A program made the position numbers and the translations under genes. Below the pieces are notes generated by a model, which was not told the origin of the DNA, made no database searches, and saw only the letters and a program-made list of their open reading frames with translations. A DNA stretch of 64,000 nucleotides from Heterotrichella gracilis (taxonomy: Eukaryota; Sar; Xanthophyceae; Tribonematales; Xanthonemataceae): positions 1 through 64,000 of the forward strand of contig JAULBX010006775.1 of the NCBI GenBank assembly GCA_032358255.1, written 5' to 3'. Shown piece by piece: positions 23,501 to 34,779 of this stretch; position 1 is the first letter of the stretch; each line of letters starts with the position of its first letter.

Positions 23501-26500
23501 CGGCACTGAAGGGAATGAGGCTGCAGGTGAGGGAGGCAGCTAATGTGTATAACTGCATGATGGGATGGGGTGGCGACGGGATGTGGCTGGGAGATCTCAA
23601 TGGTCCAGTTACCGCATGCGGTTTTACCGGTTTAAGTCTGTATTTACCAGCTGGCTGCATGCACGGCGTCTGTGTTCATGCTATGGTGCAAGGACTGATC
23701 GACATACAGTTCCGGGAACGATTGGCATACGGTATGCAGGTGCAGATGCAGGCATGTGAATGTAAAGGCAGCACATGGCACGATGCCATTGCGTCTACAG
23801 TATCCCCCATGGTTTGCTGCTGTTCGTGATGCCTTTGCCCTTGTTCCTGCTGCAGTTCTTCCATGAGGCATGGGTCAACATCAGCGCCACCACCAAGCCG
23901 CTGTTTACCTCGGCACCTTTTGATGCCGCGCTGTGCACCCCTGGCAGTGACTCATGCCAGCCATTCATGGTTGACAACTTGCCCTTTGCCTCCAATCGCA
24001 AGTTGCACTGGTCCGCCCTGACAGTCAAGTACTCCCTGGTGGGAAACCTAAGTGCAGGTGGGGTAACAGGAAGCCATGGCTGCCGTAGATGCTGCTGGTG
24101 TGCCATGCATGTGGGCAATGCGGCTAATTGTACACCCACCAGCCCTTGCTTGCAGCAATCCATGTGCTGGGGCCAGCAGCCATGCCCGCCAGCTGTATGC
24201 TGTATCTCGGAATGTTTCACACTACCATGTGCTGCAAGCTCACCTACCCAGGCGCATGTCATACCGCATGCTCTGCAGCACAGCACCCTGATGGAGCTAT
24301 TTCCTGTGCCAATGCAGTTCAAGTACCCGTCTCACCTCCATTGCCATCCCGCGCTGCCCCTTCTGGACCTGTGGACCAGTATGCAAAGAGCACCCCCACA
24401 GGCCAAGGACCAGCAGCCACTCCCACATGGCCAATGCCATCGCCGCCGACCTTGGCACCAGCGACCCCACCACTAGTCAATACGACCACACCCAGCTCTT
24501 CCGTATCCGACCAGCAGCAAACTGGTCAAGGTATCGTGCCGGGCCCTTCCCACATGGCTACCCTGGTGGGGGGCGTGGCAGCGGCGCTGGCGCTGCTGCT
24601 GGTGCTGGGACAAGTTGCGTGCTGCGTGCACTACACAAACAAGCGGCGCACCGCAGGGGATGGAAGCGACAAGGGGAGCGTTGGCGGCGGGGCAGGGGAC
24701 CCAGGTTGTGCAGGGGCAGACAGCGATACCCTGCTGGAGGTGGAGGTGGGCAAGGTGGGTGGTGGAGGGGAAGGGAGTCTGGGGCAGGAAGGTGTGCGAT
24801 TGATGGGCAGGCTGCATATGCATATTCTGGATGCACATGGAGTCATGCATGTTTCATTGTTATGATTTGGCCAGCTGGGTGGTGACACTGAGTGCGCGCT
24901 TGCAATGGATGATTGGGATGGATGGTTGGATGTCTCGCCATGCTCTTGCCGGCATGTGCATGCCAATCCCCATGGCTACACCCTGCGTGTCCGCCACCTC
25001 CATGATCACAATGTCTCCTAACCACACTTCCAGCTCCATCACCCCCACACGTGTGCTCACCTCCGCAGTCTGGTCATGTCCTTCTCGACCCCTCCTCCCA
25101 CACCTTGCCCACCTGCGGCGCCAGCTTTGGTGAGTACGACTGGCACGTGAAGCCTGACGAGGTGGAGATATGCAAGCGCCCAGGCGGGGAGGACTGGGTG
25201 CTGGGCACTGGAGGGTTTGGCACGGTGCGTCACAGCTTGCAGGCCATGGATACCAGTTATTGATCTGTTGTTGCAACCGTGGCATGTCGCTCATTTGCTT
25301 GCACCTTGTTCCTTGCAGGTGTACAAGGCCAAGTGGACCGACACCGTGTTTGTTGCAATCAAAGTGCTTGACCCGCTAGCCATGGGGCAAGGGGACAAGG
25401 AGGCAATGGCGCGAGAGGTCAGCATACTGCGCGCCTGCCGCTCCCCGCACATTGTGCAGTTCCTGGGTGCATCATTCCAGGCCGATAAGACCATGATTGT
25501 GACGGAGCTCATGTCTGGGGGGGACCTGCACCAGGCGCTGGGTGGGCCACAAGGGGCAAGCTTCCGCTGGACAAACAAGTACGTGATGGGGGAATGTGAC
25601 CTTGGAGACTGTTTGACCAGATCTGTTGGCTCAGGCTGCAGTGCACTGCGGTAACACCTCCCACCACATGAACCTTTGTAAACATACAGGGATAGGCCAA
25701 CATTGTGGGGGCCAATGTATTATCCAATGTGCACACAAGAAGGTGTGTCTAGTCTGCCCTGCTAACTATGCCGCGCACATTCCCTCCAGGGGCCATCGCA
25801 TCGCGCTTGACGTTGCCCAAGGTCTCCACTACCTGCACCAGCGCAACGTGGTGCACCTGGATGTCAAGTCGCCAAACGTACTGCTCACCCGGGAGGGGAT
25901 GGCAAAGGTAGGGCAGCCTGTCAGTGGGCTACTCTGGCCAAGGATACACACAGCTGTGCTCCCTTGGTGATGTTCACCTTGGGGACGGCACATGCATGAT
26001 GGCTATCGTGGCCACGAACTGTTTGCTGCCACCTGACCTACAGGGATTCTGCTGAGCCCTGGGACTATGTGCACCTCACCCCGCAGGTGCATATTTGCAC
26101 TCATCACATATACCTGTTGCAATGAAGGTTGTCTGCATACCCTTACCCTGGCAGGCACCATGGCATCCCCTCTCCTTCAACCCATCTAGGATGAGCTCGC
26201 GCACACACCTGTGCAGGTTGGCGATGTGGGCCTGGCCCATGTCATGCACAGCCAGTTTGCCGCCAAGACGCAGGATGCGCGGGGCACATTCGCGTGGATG
26301 GCACCAGAGCTCATCACAGGTGGGTGTAAGGTCAGAATAGTATCTGTGACGGTCAGGACTTCTATGCATGGATGCTGGCATCCTGGGAATGGTAATTAAA
26401 TTAAAATCTCTTCATCTTAATATTTATCCACAACTTCAACAAATTTGTTTTGTGAGCTTGTACTTACTCAAACAGCATGCAAGGTGCCTTGATCTGGACG

Positions 26501-27253
26501 GTGACTTTACATTAAGTTTTAGGTATGGCGACCATATACAATTGCAGCACTCTTCCTACTTGTTATTGTCGATGCAAAGTACCAATCAGTATCATCCCTG
26601 TTGACATGGAATTGTCGTGTTGAGTCAAGACATTTTATCCACTCCCAGGCCGCAGTGTGACCAGCAAAGCTGATGTGTACTCATTTGGCGTGGTGCTGTG
26701 GGAGCTCGTTACTGGGGAGAGGCCAAAGAGAGGCATGCTGCGAGATATAAGGTGGGTGCGCCATGACTGGTGTGCATGATAATATTATAGATTTGTCATG
26801 CTCACGGTATGATGTACCCTTATGTAGCATTTTGCATCTTGCACCTTTCCTGTTGTGCACTGGCGATCTGTGCCCACATGGCACTCTCAGACGCGTGAAA
26901 GTGCCGCACCGGTGGCGCCATCTGCCGCATTATATGTGCTACACCACCCTATGTGACCAAAACTCGCTGGCCTTTGCACCTGCAGAGTACCCGAGGAGTG
27001 CGCAGAGGGGCTACGATGCCTGATCCTTGCCTGCACTGAGGGGGAGGTGGCGGACCGCCCCGCAATGAGCAAGGTTGTGGAGGATCTGAGGGGCTTGTCA
27101 CACCAGGTGGCGCAGGCAAGGCGGGCCAGAGGGTCCAGCATAGGGGTGCATGTGCCTGTGGTGATGACGGCACAGCAGCAGCAGCAGCTCCGACTGGGGC
27201 GAGAAATCTATGTAGGGGGTGTGGGTGGAATGGGAGTGCCAGTAGAGAACTGA
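20574..27253 (+). CDS. TKL receptor-like kinase with cysteine-rich ectodomain (5' end unresolved)
   Basis: Predicted single-pass plasma-membrane receptor kinase. Firm exons: 20574-20819, 21121-21464, 21794-21886, 22535-22748, 22997-23148, 23428-23526, 23856-24057, 24156-24754, 25069-25224, 25319-25578, 25790-25907, 26217-26319, 26649-26751, 26986-27253; in phase, about 985 aa. Exon 1 enters in phase 1, so at least one leader exon with a signal peptide is missing (20296-20340 is a candidate). The ectodomain (to about 575) is Cys-rich: a segment with PWCPIQPGTC and WDYC recalls FN2/kringle modules, and two CxCxxxxxDC-like modules follow (LCNCTESAQDC, ECGCRNMSDC). A Pro/Thr stalk precedes the TM helix (about 583-608, GGVAAALALLLVLG). 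The kinase domain (about 690-960) has LGTGGFGTVYKAKW, VAIKVL, HLDVKSPNVLL (HRD to HLD), DVGLA in place of DFG, GTFAWMAPELI and KADVYSFGVVLWELVTGE. Confidence 0.87.
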
Positions 27254-29355
27254 GCTCAATTTTGGCCAATGAATGCACTGTCATGTTGAATAGGGTGTGC
27301 GCACTAGTCGAGGCCCTGGCTGACCAGGAGACCAGTTTGCTTCAGTAACGAAACCCCTTATAAGGTATTAGAAGCATATTTTTGTTGACTCGTAGAACCG
27401 CCACAGGCAGCCACTGCCATGCATGTTTTAAAGCAGACCTAGATCAATAGCTTTGCAGGCAGGACGGTACCTTCTGTGGCAGGATCGTTTTAGACAATGT
27501 AGGTTGCTAATGCGTTCAAGGATTCAAAGTCTCAGCCCTGCAGCAGCAAGGCTTTCTAGGAAATAACGTGTGCGGACATGGATCATACAGATAGTTCGTT
27601 GCATGAACACCACGCATGCAATTATTCCAGTCCATTTCATTGCACAGCAACCTTACTCCCTATTCCATACAGTTGCAATTGCATTAGCCTAGCCGGTACT
27701 CTTCACCTGTTCAGCACTTCCCCCCCCCTAGCCATTGGCAAACACACTTTTTCTACTACACACCTTTCCCATGGATCCAGACTTTGAACTATCTTAGCTG
27801 CCTCTATCACCATGCACTTGCCATGCCCACAGCGCACCACAGGGCACCATGGCATAACTGCTGACTTCTCCCTCCAAGCCCACACAAAATGGTTTCTATT
27901 AGACGGCGGTCATTCACATGGGATAGTTGCAATTATTCACACTCACAACTATCCCCGCTTTACAGCAGGTATTGCTGCTTTTGACGCATCACTGCTTTTG
28001 ACGCTTTATATATGCGCAAACTGTGCACTTCCACTTCTTAATCTTCACGCATTTTCACTTAGAAGAACTTCATATTTCTTTTGCAAATTTTCATCATTTA
28101 GTACCACGTATATCTCATCATTCAGATGATGCATTCAGGTTAGTGCACTAAAGATAATGAAAGCTTTATACTTCTCTTACAAGGTCGGTACTAAAACTTT
28201 GTAGGCTTCAAGTTACAATTGATGATGGTAATCCTGAGTTGCAATATTGATCAACATTAGTATAATCATTATGGCAGTTTTTTTCATCTACATCATAATT
28301 GTCTAGTCTCAGTGAATGGTGATGTCACGAAGTAGGTGGGAAGGAAGTGTTAAATCAGTGGTGTGGCACAAGTGGCTGCAGTCATTGACAGTGTGCCTGG
28401 TGACTGTGCACGTGACGTTGGCAGCATAAATGAAATTGAACTCGTGCGATGAAACAAATCATGCAGTTCATTGGCAACTTCGGTTCTCATTTTGGAAGCC
28501 TTGTTCAGCAGAGTCTGCGACGCACGCAAGCGACTCAATGGGTGGACAAGCTCCAGTACTGTACGGACTGACACACCTGTACAGTATGAGCATCATGATG
28601 GTGCCACCATGGTTAGCATAACAATTTCTTCCGAAGTAATCATTGAATTATGATAATTTATACCATGATTATCATGGTATGATATCTGATGCATCATACT
28701 AGTATGTAATACCAGCTGGCAGTATACTTGTATGTAGTACGTGTTGACACTAAATCATTCCATGATGTGGATAATGGGGAAGAGCCACTGGCACCTATAT
28801 AAAAAATCATTGCAGTCATGACGATCATTGATGAAAGTTCAGCTGTTTTCATGCCTGTGGCACTCAGTGTGCTTTAAAACAAAGGCTTTAAAATACATGA
28901 ATGCCACACTTGTTTGTCTCAAGAGTCTGCCAGAGCTACTAGCGGCTACTGTCAGTGACTGGTACATGCTCGGTTGGCTACAATAGTACGTGCGCGTACT
29001 CAGTTATGCTGAATGCGGCACGGAGTCGCCAAACAGGCCCCGAGGTTTGAGCATGCATACATGTCCACAATTGTCTGTAATCGTGATGCCGTCAATACCG
29101 TTGCATCTCCATACTCATGCAGCCACTAGCCTCGGCCACCGCCGCCATTTTAGCTGGACCGTACCCTCCACATGCTATTTGCTCCCCAACACGAGATTGC
29201 CTGGCCTTCTCAAGGCAGCTCCAGCTTGCCATTGGTAGCAAGGATAACTGCTCAAGTTGCTCGCAGCCCAGGCACTGCCAGGTGCAGAACCTGTACCACC
29301 CCGGTGGTCTGCATCCCTGCTGTACACCCATTAGTGTTGCTCCCCGGTGCTCCTG
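27254..29355. other. Convergent intergenic region with AT-rich block
   Basis: This 2.1-kb gap separates the 3' ends of the receptor kinase and the histidinol-phosphatase gene. The part around 27990-28340 is clearly AT-richer than surrounding coding DNA. A minus-strand open stretch at 28350-28574 could be an orphan exon. A 21-bp palindrome sits at 28660-28680. Confidence 0.5.
28660..28680. repeat. Near-perfect 21-bp palindrome
   Basis: ATACCATGAT and ATCATGGTAT flank a single central T. It lies inside a run of TGATA/TATCA motifs and could form a small hairpin. Confidence 0.8.
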
Positions 29356-31663
29356 TCATCCGCTCCAGTCCAGCAGGTCCAGCAGCTGCGCGTGCGTGCG
29401 TGCGTCACCCGCAGCCACCACCTCACCTGGAGTGGGGCAACAGCGCGTAGGTGGACTGGTGCAAAGGCGTGCAGCACACGCCATTGTGGGCATCGGATGG
29501 TCTAATGGACAAGCAGGGGTAGCTGTCACATGTGGGCAAAGGAAAACTCATGGTGTGTCAAGATGCGCTACCCACTCTACGCATGGGCAACGCAGTTGGT
29601 GGTGCCAGTGACATGCAGGCAGTGGGTGACAGCAGACCCCCATGTCTTGCCCTGGCCCCTCCTCACCTGGCGCCATGCTGACGTCGCTGGCAGATGGGTC
29701 CCACACCAGCGCCTCACCCTGCACAGCAATGGGCGGCGTCAGATCAGGCAACCTCACCGCAAGCGTACCATGTACCAAGCACCCTCCGATACACAACGAG
29801 CGCAACTGATGCATCACACACTGTCTCTGCCCAGGGAGGGGTCTGCTACCTGCATGCCCAGCCCCACTCACCCAATACCTGCAAGCACTGTGCCTATCAC
29901 CCCCCTACATCTTCCACTTTGTGATGACCCCCCTGCCCCCCCACCCCCAACTTACCCACCTTCCAGTTTGTGATGACCCCCCCTGCCCCCGCCACCACCG
30001 GCACCAGCGCCATATAGTCGTAGGGCTTGAGGTCCGCCTCAACCACAGCATCAACCAGCCCCGCCGCCAGCAGGCCGTACGCGTAGCAGTCACAGCCGTA
30101 CTGGGCCAGGCGTGACCCCAGGCGCACACGCTCCCATGCATGCACCTGAGCCCCCGAGAACATGTGCGGTGTGGTGGCGTACAGGTATGCGGAGGAGGGG
30201 GATGGGCAGGGGCGGGTGTGGATGGGAGAGCCTGTGGGTGGGAAGGGAGGGCCCAGGCAGGGTTGAGGCACGGGTCAGTGTGTGCTCCTCGGGGCTGCTA
30301 GCAGGAGGATGACGCGGCAGCTTACGCCACAGTGGCATGCATCGGGGAGTATGCTGCGCCAGCCAAGCATGCCATCTCATGAAGCTTTACAAATAATGCG
30401 TGGCTCTTTCATTGCCTTTCCATGGTCCCTCTCCCACTTCTCACCGTTGAGTGTTGTCCCCCTGCCCTCTACCCCCAGCCACCTCTCCCTCAGCACCGGC
30501 TGGTCGATCACCCCCAGGACAGGCACGCCGCGGTGCAGCAGCGCTATGAGGGTGCCAAACAGGGGCTTGCCTGCAGGAAGAGTAATTGACTGTCTTATTT
30601 TTGAACATAAAACATGCAGGGCAGGCAGCAACGAGTATGGGCGAGGGGTATGCCAGTATAGTCTCACCACGCCCAGGGTGTGCAAAGGCGCTAGCCAGAG
30701 GCACAATCCAATGAAAGGTTGCAGAGCAGAAAGTTCATGCAGGTGTTTTAATGCTATATATTAACCCTACTGCACAGTACATCAGCAAGCCCAAATGGAT
30801 TCTCATCTGCCCTATGCGCTTGACCCCCGCCCCGACGCCATCATCATCAATGCCACCAGCGACTCACCTGTGATGAAGCTCTTGGTCCCATCGATTGGGT
30901 CAAGCACCCACACCCACTCAGCCCCCTCGCTCCCCAGCGCCAGCCCCCCCTCCTCCCCGAATATGCCATGCCCAGGCACATGCTCCGCCAGCAGCGCCCG
31001 CATGGCTGACTCTGCCTCCCGGTCGGCCACAGTCACAGGACTGGAGTCAGACTTGGTGTCAACGGCAACAGGCGTCCTGGGGGAGGGGAGGGTCAGGGGA
31101 AGCGTCTTACTTGTACCATCTGTACTTCACGTGCCCGGTGGCTTGGACCTTTCACTGCTGGCAAGACAGGCACACTTTGCAGGTGCCTTGATTGACCAAG
31201 GTGCAGCAGCTGGTTACAAGCCGCTTCGTGCAATGTTGACTGGCACCAGCGTGGGCTCGGCCAGGCTGCCACAGTGGAGGGTGCATATACATGGGGTGGG
31301 AGAATCTTGTATATGCTTTCGCATGCCGCTCATCATGCTATAATACAGGTAATACGGTGTGAGGAATCACACCACGGTCTTAATTTGCTCAGCTTGACAG
31401 CTGCAGCATGCATGCACCGAGCAGCAATGGTTGTGTCTACCCCCCTACCTGAAGTACTTCCGTGTGATCTCAGCAGCGCTATCCGCCAGCAGGTTTGCCG
31501 TGTGGATGTATTCCTCAGGGACGATGACACTGGTGGCGGTGATGGTGGGGGCCGACCGGGAGGGCATGGCTCGTTGCCAAACCCGTTGCTTGTATGGTGG
31601 GTGGTGGCGGAAGGCACCCTGCAGCGAGGGGCTGCCGTGCGATGCCAGTCCGCGGGTCGCCAT
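29356..31663 (-). CDS. Histidinol-phosphate phosphatase, IMPL2/HISN7 type
   Basis: Plants and green algae use this inositol-monophosphatase-fold enzyme to remove phosphate from histidinol phosphate in plastid histidine synthesis. Exons on the minus strand: 31663-31449, 31076-30868, 30570-30445, 30231-29960, 29718-29667, 29426-29356; all phases agree, 314 aa. After an about 45-residue leader, likely a transit peptide (MATRGLASHGSPSLQGAF), come the metal-binding motifs GHGIFGEEGG and WVLDPIDGTKSFITG, then KPLFGTLIALLHRGVPVLG, IDQPVLRERW, AYLYATTPHMFSG, YGCDCYAYGLLAAG and KPYDYMALVPVVAGAGG, and finally EVVAAGDARTHAQLLDLLDW. KPYDYMALVPVV and the short C terminus point to the IMPL2 branch rather than general inositol monophosphatase. 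The gene is head to head with Psb27. Confidence 0.92.
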
Positions 31664-32073
31664 AGCAGTCTTGTCTGGTTGGCTGCGTTTACCACGGCTG
31701 ATGTGGCAGATAGCACAGCTTTATGAAATGCATGCATGCAACCCTGGGGAGTTGCTGTAATGCATGCATGTGGGGAGGGTCCTGGGTCCTGGGCGCCCAG
31801 TGCTGTGACCCAGACTCCTCGGTCCATAAATACATACACGCGACCCTTGCATCAACACCGAGGAAAGACTACAGGCTGAAACTTACTCGCCTTGTAAGAT
31901 TGCACGCACACGACAGGCGTTATTGGTTGTGGCAGCTGAGCCCCGGTGCATGCATCTGCCAGTCTGCACATGAACGCCCATGTAGGCACCCTGACCAGCA
32001 CATATCTACCAACCACAAAACTATCGAGTTGTATTTAACGATACCCCGCACTGTTATCACCACTACCCGCCAA
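31664..32073. promoter_or_regulatory. Probable bidirectional promoter of HISN7 and Psb27
   Basis: Only 410 bases lie between the two start codons, which point outward. It contains TGCATGCA runs near 31729-31770 and an AT-rich CCATAAATACATAC near 31825. No further gene fits, so both transcripts must start here or within adjacent leader sequence. Confidence 0.6.
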
Positions 32074-33658
32074 ATGGCAGTCCTGCAGCACCACTGTATT
32101 TGCACCCACCACACTTGTGCACGGGCACCAGCCACAAGCAGTGGAGCCTTCGCAGCCAAACGGCCGCACACGCGCCTCAGCACTGTGGCGGTGAGCCACA
32201 GTGGGCAAGTGGCTGCTCAACATAGAGAAGGTACACGCCTACCAATATTCCAGCCCCAATTTACCCCAAACCCACCCCAAGATTCTTCTGAACAGGACAA
32301 GTCACAGGCCTATTCCAGAGTGAAGCTGAGTTGATCCTGCAGGTCATCCTCCAGATGCCGGCCCCACCTCCTCCTATTCCCCCACCCGCCGCACCCTGCT
32401 GCTCCACCTTGCACTGGCCGCTGCCTCCCTGCCAGGTGTCGCACAGGCGGGCAGTGGGGGGCTCATACTGCCAGGGAGCACAACAGACCTGCCCAGAGGT
32501 ACGGGGCACACACTGGCACGGAAGAGGGGTGGAGGGTGTGCGGGGCAGGTGCTGGTGCATTGGGGCTGGTACACACCGAGGCCAGGCCTGAAAAAATGCT
32601 GCACTTCAACAATGCCGGCGTTTCACAACGATGCACGCAGTTTCAACGTATATATTGCATCATGGGTCATCATGTTGTGCAGTGCGTGTGGCTGCGCTTG
32701 CATGTATGGTGCCCCTTGCCCTCCCCCCGCCTCATCTGGTGCCCTGCCCCCCCTGCAGGCTACACCGACCTTGCCACCAAGCTGGTGAACGCGCTGCAGG
32801 GGGCAATCGAGCTGGATGTAGAGGGCGCAAGCGAGGCGGAGGTATGTGAGAGGGGGGCAGTTGACATGTGTGAAGGGTGCCCCATGCACCCATTGCTTGG
32901 CCTGACATAAAGTACCATGCGGGAATTCATGTGCGTCGCCAGTGCAGCAATGCACATGTTTCACGGCAGCTGAAGTGGCAACGCCATACTAACCTGCCAT
33001 GTAAATGCTAGCAGCTTGTGTACAATGTCAGACACTTGACCCATGCACCAATCCAGTATCCAGACACTTGTGGCTGAAGACATCACCCCAATGGCACAAT
33101 ACTGCACTTTTGCTTATGCCTCGTTGGCATCACTGCTGCTGCCCCTCAGATGCACCCTGGCTAATGCTCCCCCTTGGCCCCCTAGGTACGTCGTGCCGCT
33201 GACCCCAGCAAGGACCTGGTGAAGCAGTGGCTGCAGCGATGGAGGGGGGATGCACGAGTGGCAGGGGAAGCATCCTACACGGAGATAAACGGTGAGGGAG
33301 ACAGGTGGTGGGGAGGGTGTGGTAACGATGGTGTGTGAAGTGGATGGATCGCATAGAGTGCTCTATTTTTGGTCAGATGTATGCCCAATCACCAGACCAT
33401 GTCAACGCCCTGGCACCCACATGTCCTTCACGTTTGTGGGTATGTATTTGCAGTGTACAGTGGGCGCACTTGCCAGTGCACACCTTGAGGACCTCCCCCC
33501 TTTGTCCACGTACCTCCTCGTGCCCCGCAGCCACCATCCAAGAGCTAGGCGAGTTCTACCGCTCTCGCGGTGCCCGTGCGCGCCTCCCCTCTGACCTGGG
33601 CGCAGCGCTGCTGCAGCGGCTGGAGCGCGCGCTGGGGGCGCTGCCGGAGACGTCCTGA
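32074..33658 (+). CDS. Psb27-like photosystem II assembly/repair factor, lumenal
   Basis: Psb27 binds CP43 on the lumenal side during assembly and repair of photosystem II. Exons 32074-32230, 32343-32498, 32759-32841, 33186-33291, 33531-33658 join in phase to give 209 aa. The first about 55 residues are a stroma-targeting leader. TRRTLLLHLALAAASLPG then forms a thylakoid-transfer signal with a twin-arginine pair, followed by a likely cleavage after VAQA. The mature four-helix domain carries YTDLATKLVNALQGAIEL, VKQWLQRWRGDARVAGEAS, the family signature, and YTEINATIQELGEFYRSRG with RLPSDLGAALLQRLERAL. Length and order match Psb27. Whether it is the H1 or H2 (LPA19) paralogue is not decided. 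Confidence 0.88.
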
Positions 33659-34779
33659 GATGGAATGGAAGCTTTTGGGGGGGCATAGGGTTATGACCAA
33701 TTGACGAGGCGCTGGATATACCAGAGACCACCTGATCAGGGGATTGGGGGATTCACCCTGACGAGTTTATGACCTGCTGATGGGGCGCTAGAGAGTACCA
33801 GATTTTATTACACATCAAGAGACGCGGTGGTCAGGTTGCGATGGATGACCGCCAATATATTCCGTACCAGCCGGACCTAGCACAAAATGGTTTTGAATTG
33901 CTTTTTATTGGTTACCCTAGGGTAACCATTGTCTCAGCAGGGGCCCCGTGGAAGTTCCAGACTTGGACTCTTGTGGAAACAGTCTCCCTTGCGCTACCAA
34001 TTCTTGAGATGTATATATACCACCACACACGCTGTTACTTCAAACATGGCTACCAGGTGCTTGAACCCCATCACCCCATCCCAACCGTACAACTGCAACT
34101 ATTGAGCTGTGCCCGGGCATGCCCACAGGGTCTACAGCTTCAGCCAGGACATTTCCAAATAGGTCAATCGCATTTATAAAGTTACCCCATACGTAATATT
34201 GGCATCCTACTGCTTCTTTAAGTCGAGGGGCCAGTTGTGATGGCGTCAAACTATATGCATGCATGAGGTTGATGCATGCATGCAAAGGTAAACGCATCCT
34301 AGGGAAACCAACCACCAGTGCTTAGCTGTATGCTGCTTACTGCAGCGCTTCTTTTTATTTCTCTTATATCCTTGCACCAGTGTATTCTTGGTCTACAAAT
34401 CACATGTCACTGTGCATTGCAGTTTGGCTGGTTTGCTGTCGGGAGGTCAATGCTAGACTCGGGCCCCCAACGCGCTGTGAACATACACTGGGAATGCCAG
34501 CCAGTGATGTGGAGGATATCAATACCTGTGTTCCACCGACGGAGAGGGGCTTTGTGAGCTGAGCAGGTGGGGATGTGTAACAGCTTCAGTCCTTGCTGTT
34601 CACCTACAGCCATGTCACACAGCGGTGACGTACTACCCACCCCTTCCCTGGCATATTGGGCTCCATGCCAGGCACGCCAATCTCGCCACATGCTGTGCTG
34701 AGCACTCCCTCCCCCCTCCCCCCTCCCCCCTGGCCCCTTTCCCTCTCCCCCCTTCCTACCACCCCTCCTGGCGCCCAGG
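33659..34779. other. Intergenic region and probable NRDE2 5' exon(s)
   Basis: A C-rich run (34706-34770) ends in CCCAG at 34774-34778, directly before the NRDE2 ATG at 34780. It looks like a polypyrimidine tract and acceptor, so an upstream leader exon probably lies here. A GCAG/gtgggg donor at 34567 is a candidate. TGCATGCA motifs occur near 34254-34285. Confidence 0.45.

Noticed and set aside
25051-25263. Separate small kinase gene starting inside the receptor locus
   Set aside because: The exon at 25069-25224 joins in phase 0 to the transmembrane exon ending at 24754, so it belongs to the receptor kinase.
28350-29000. Intact mobile element in the AT-rich gaps
   Set aside because: No terminal inverted or long direct repeats, target-site duplications or transposase domain of useful length could be found.
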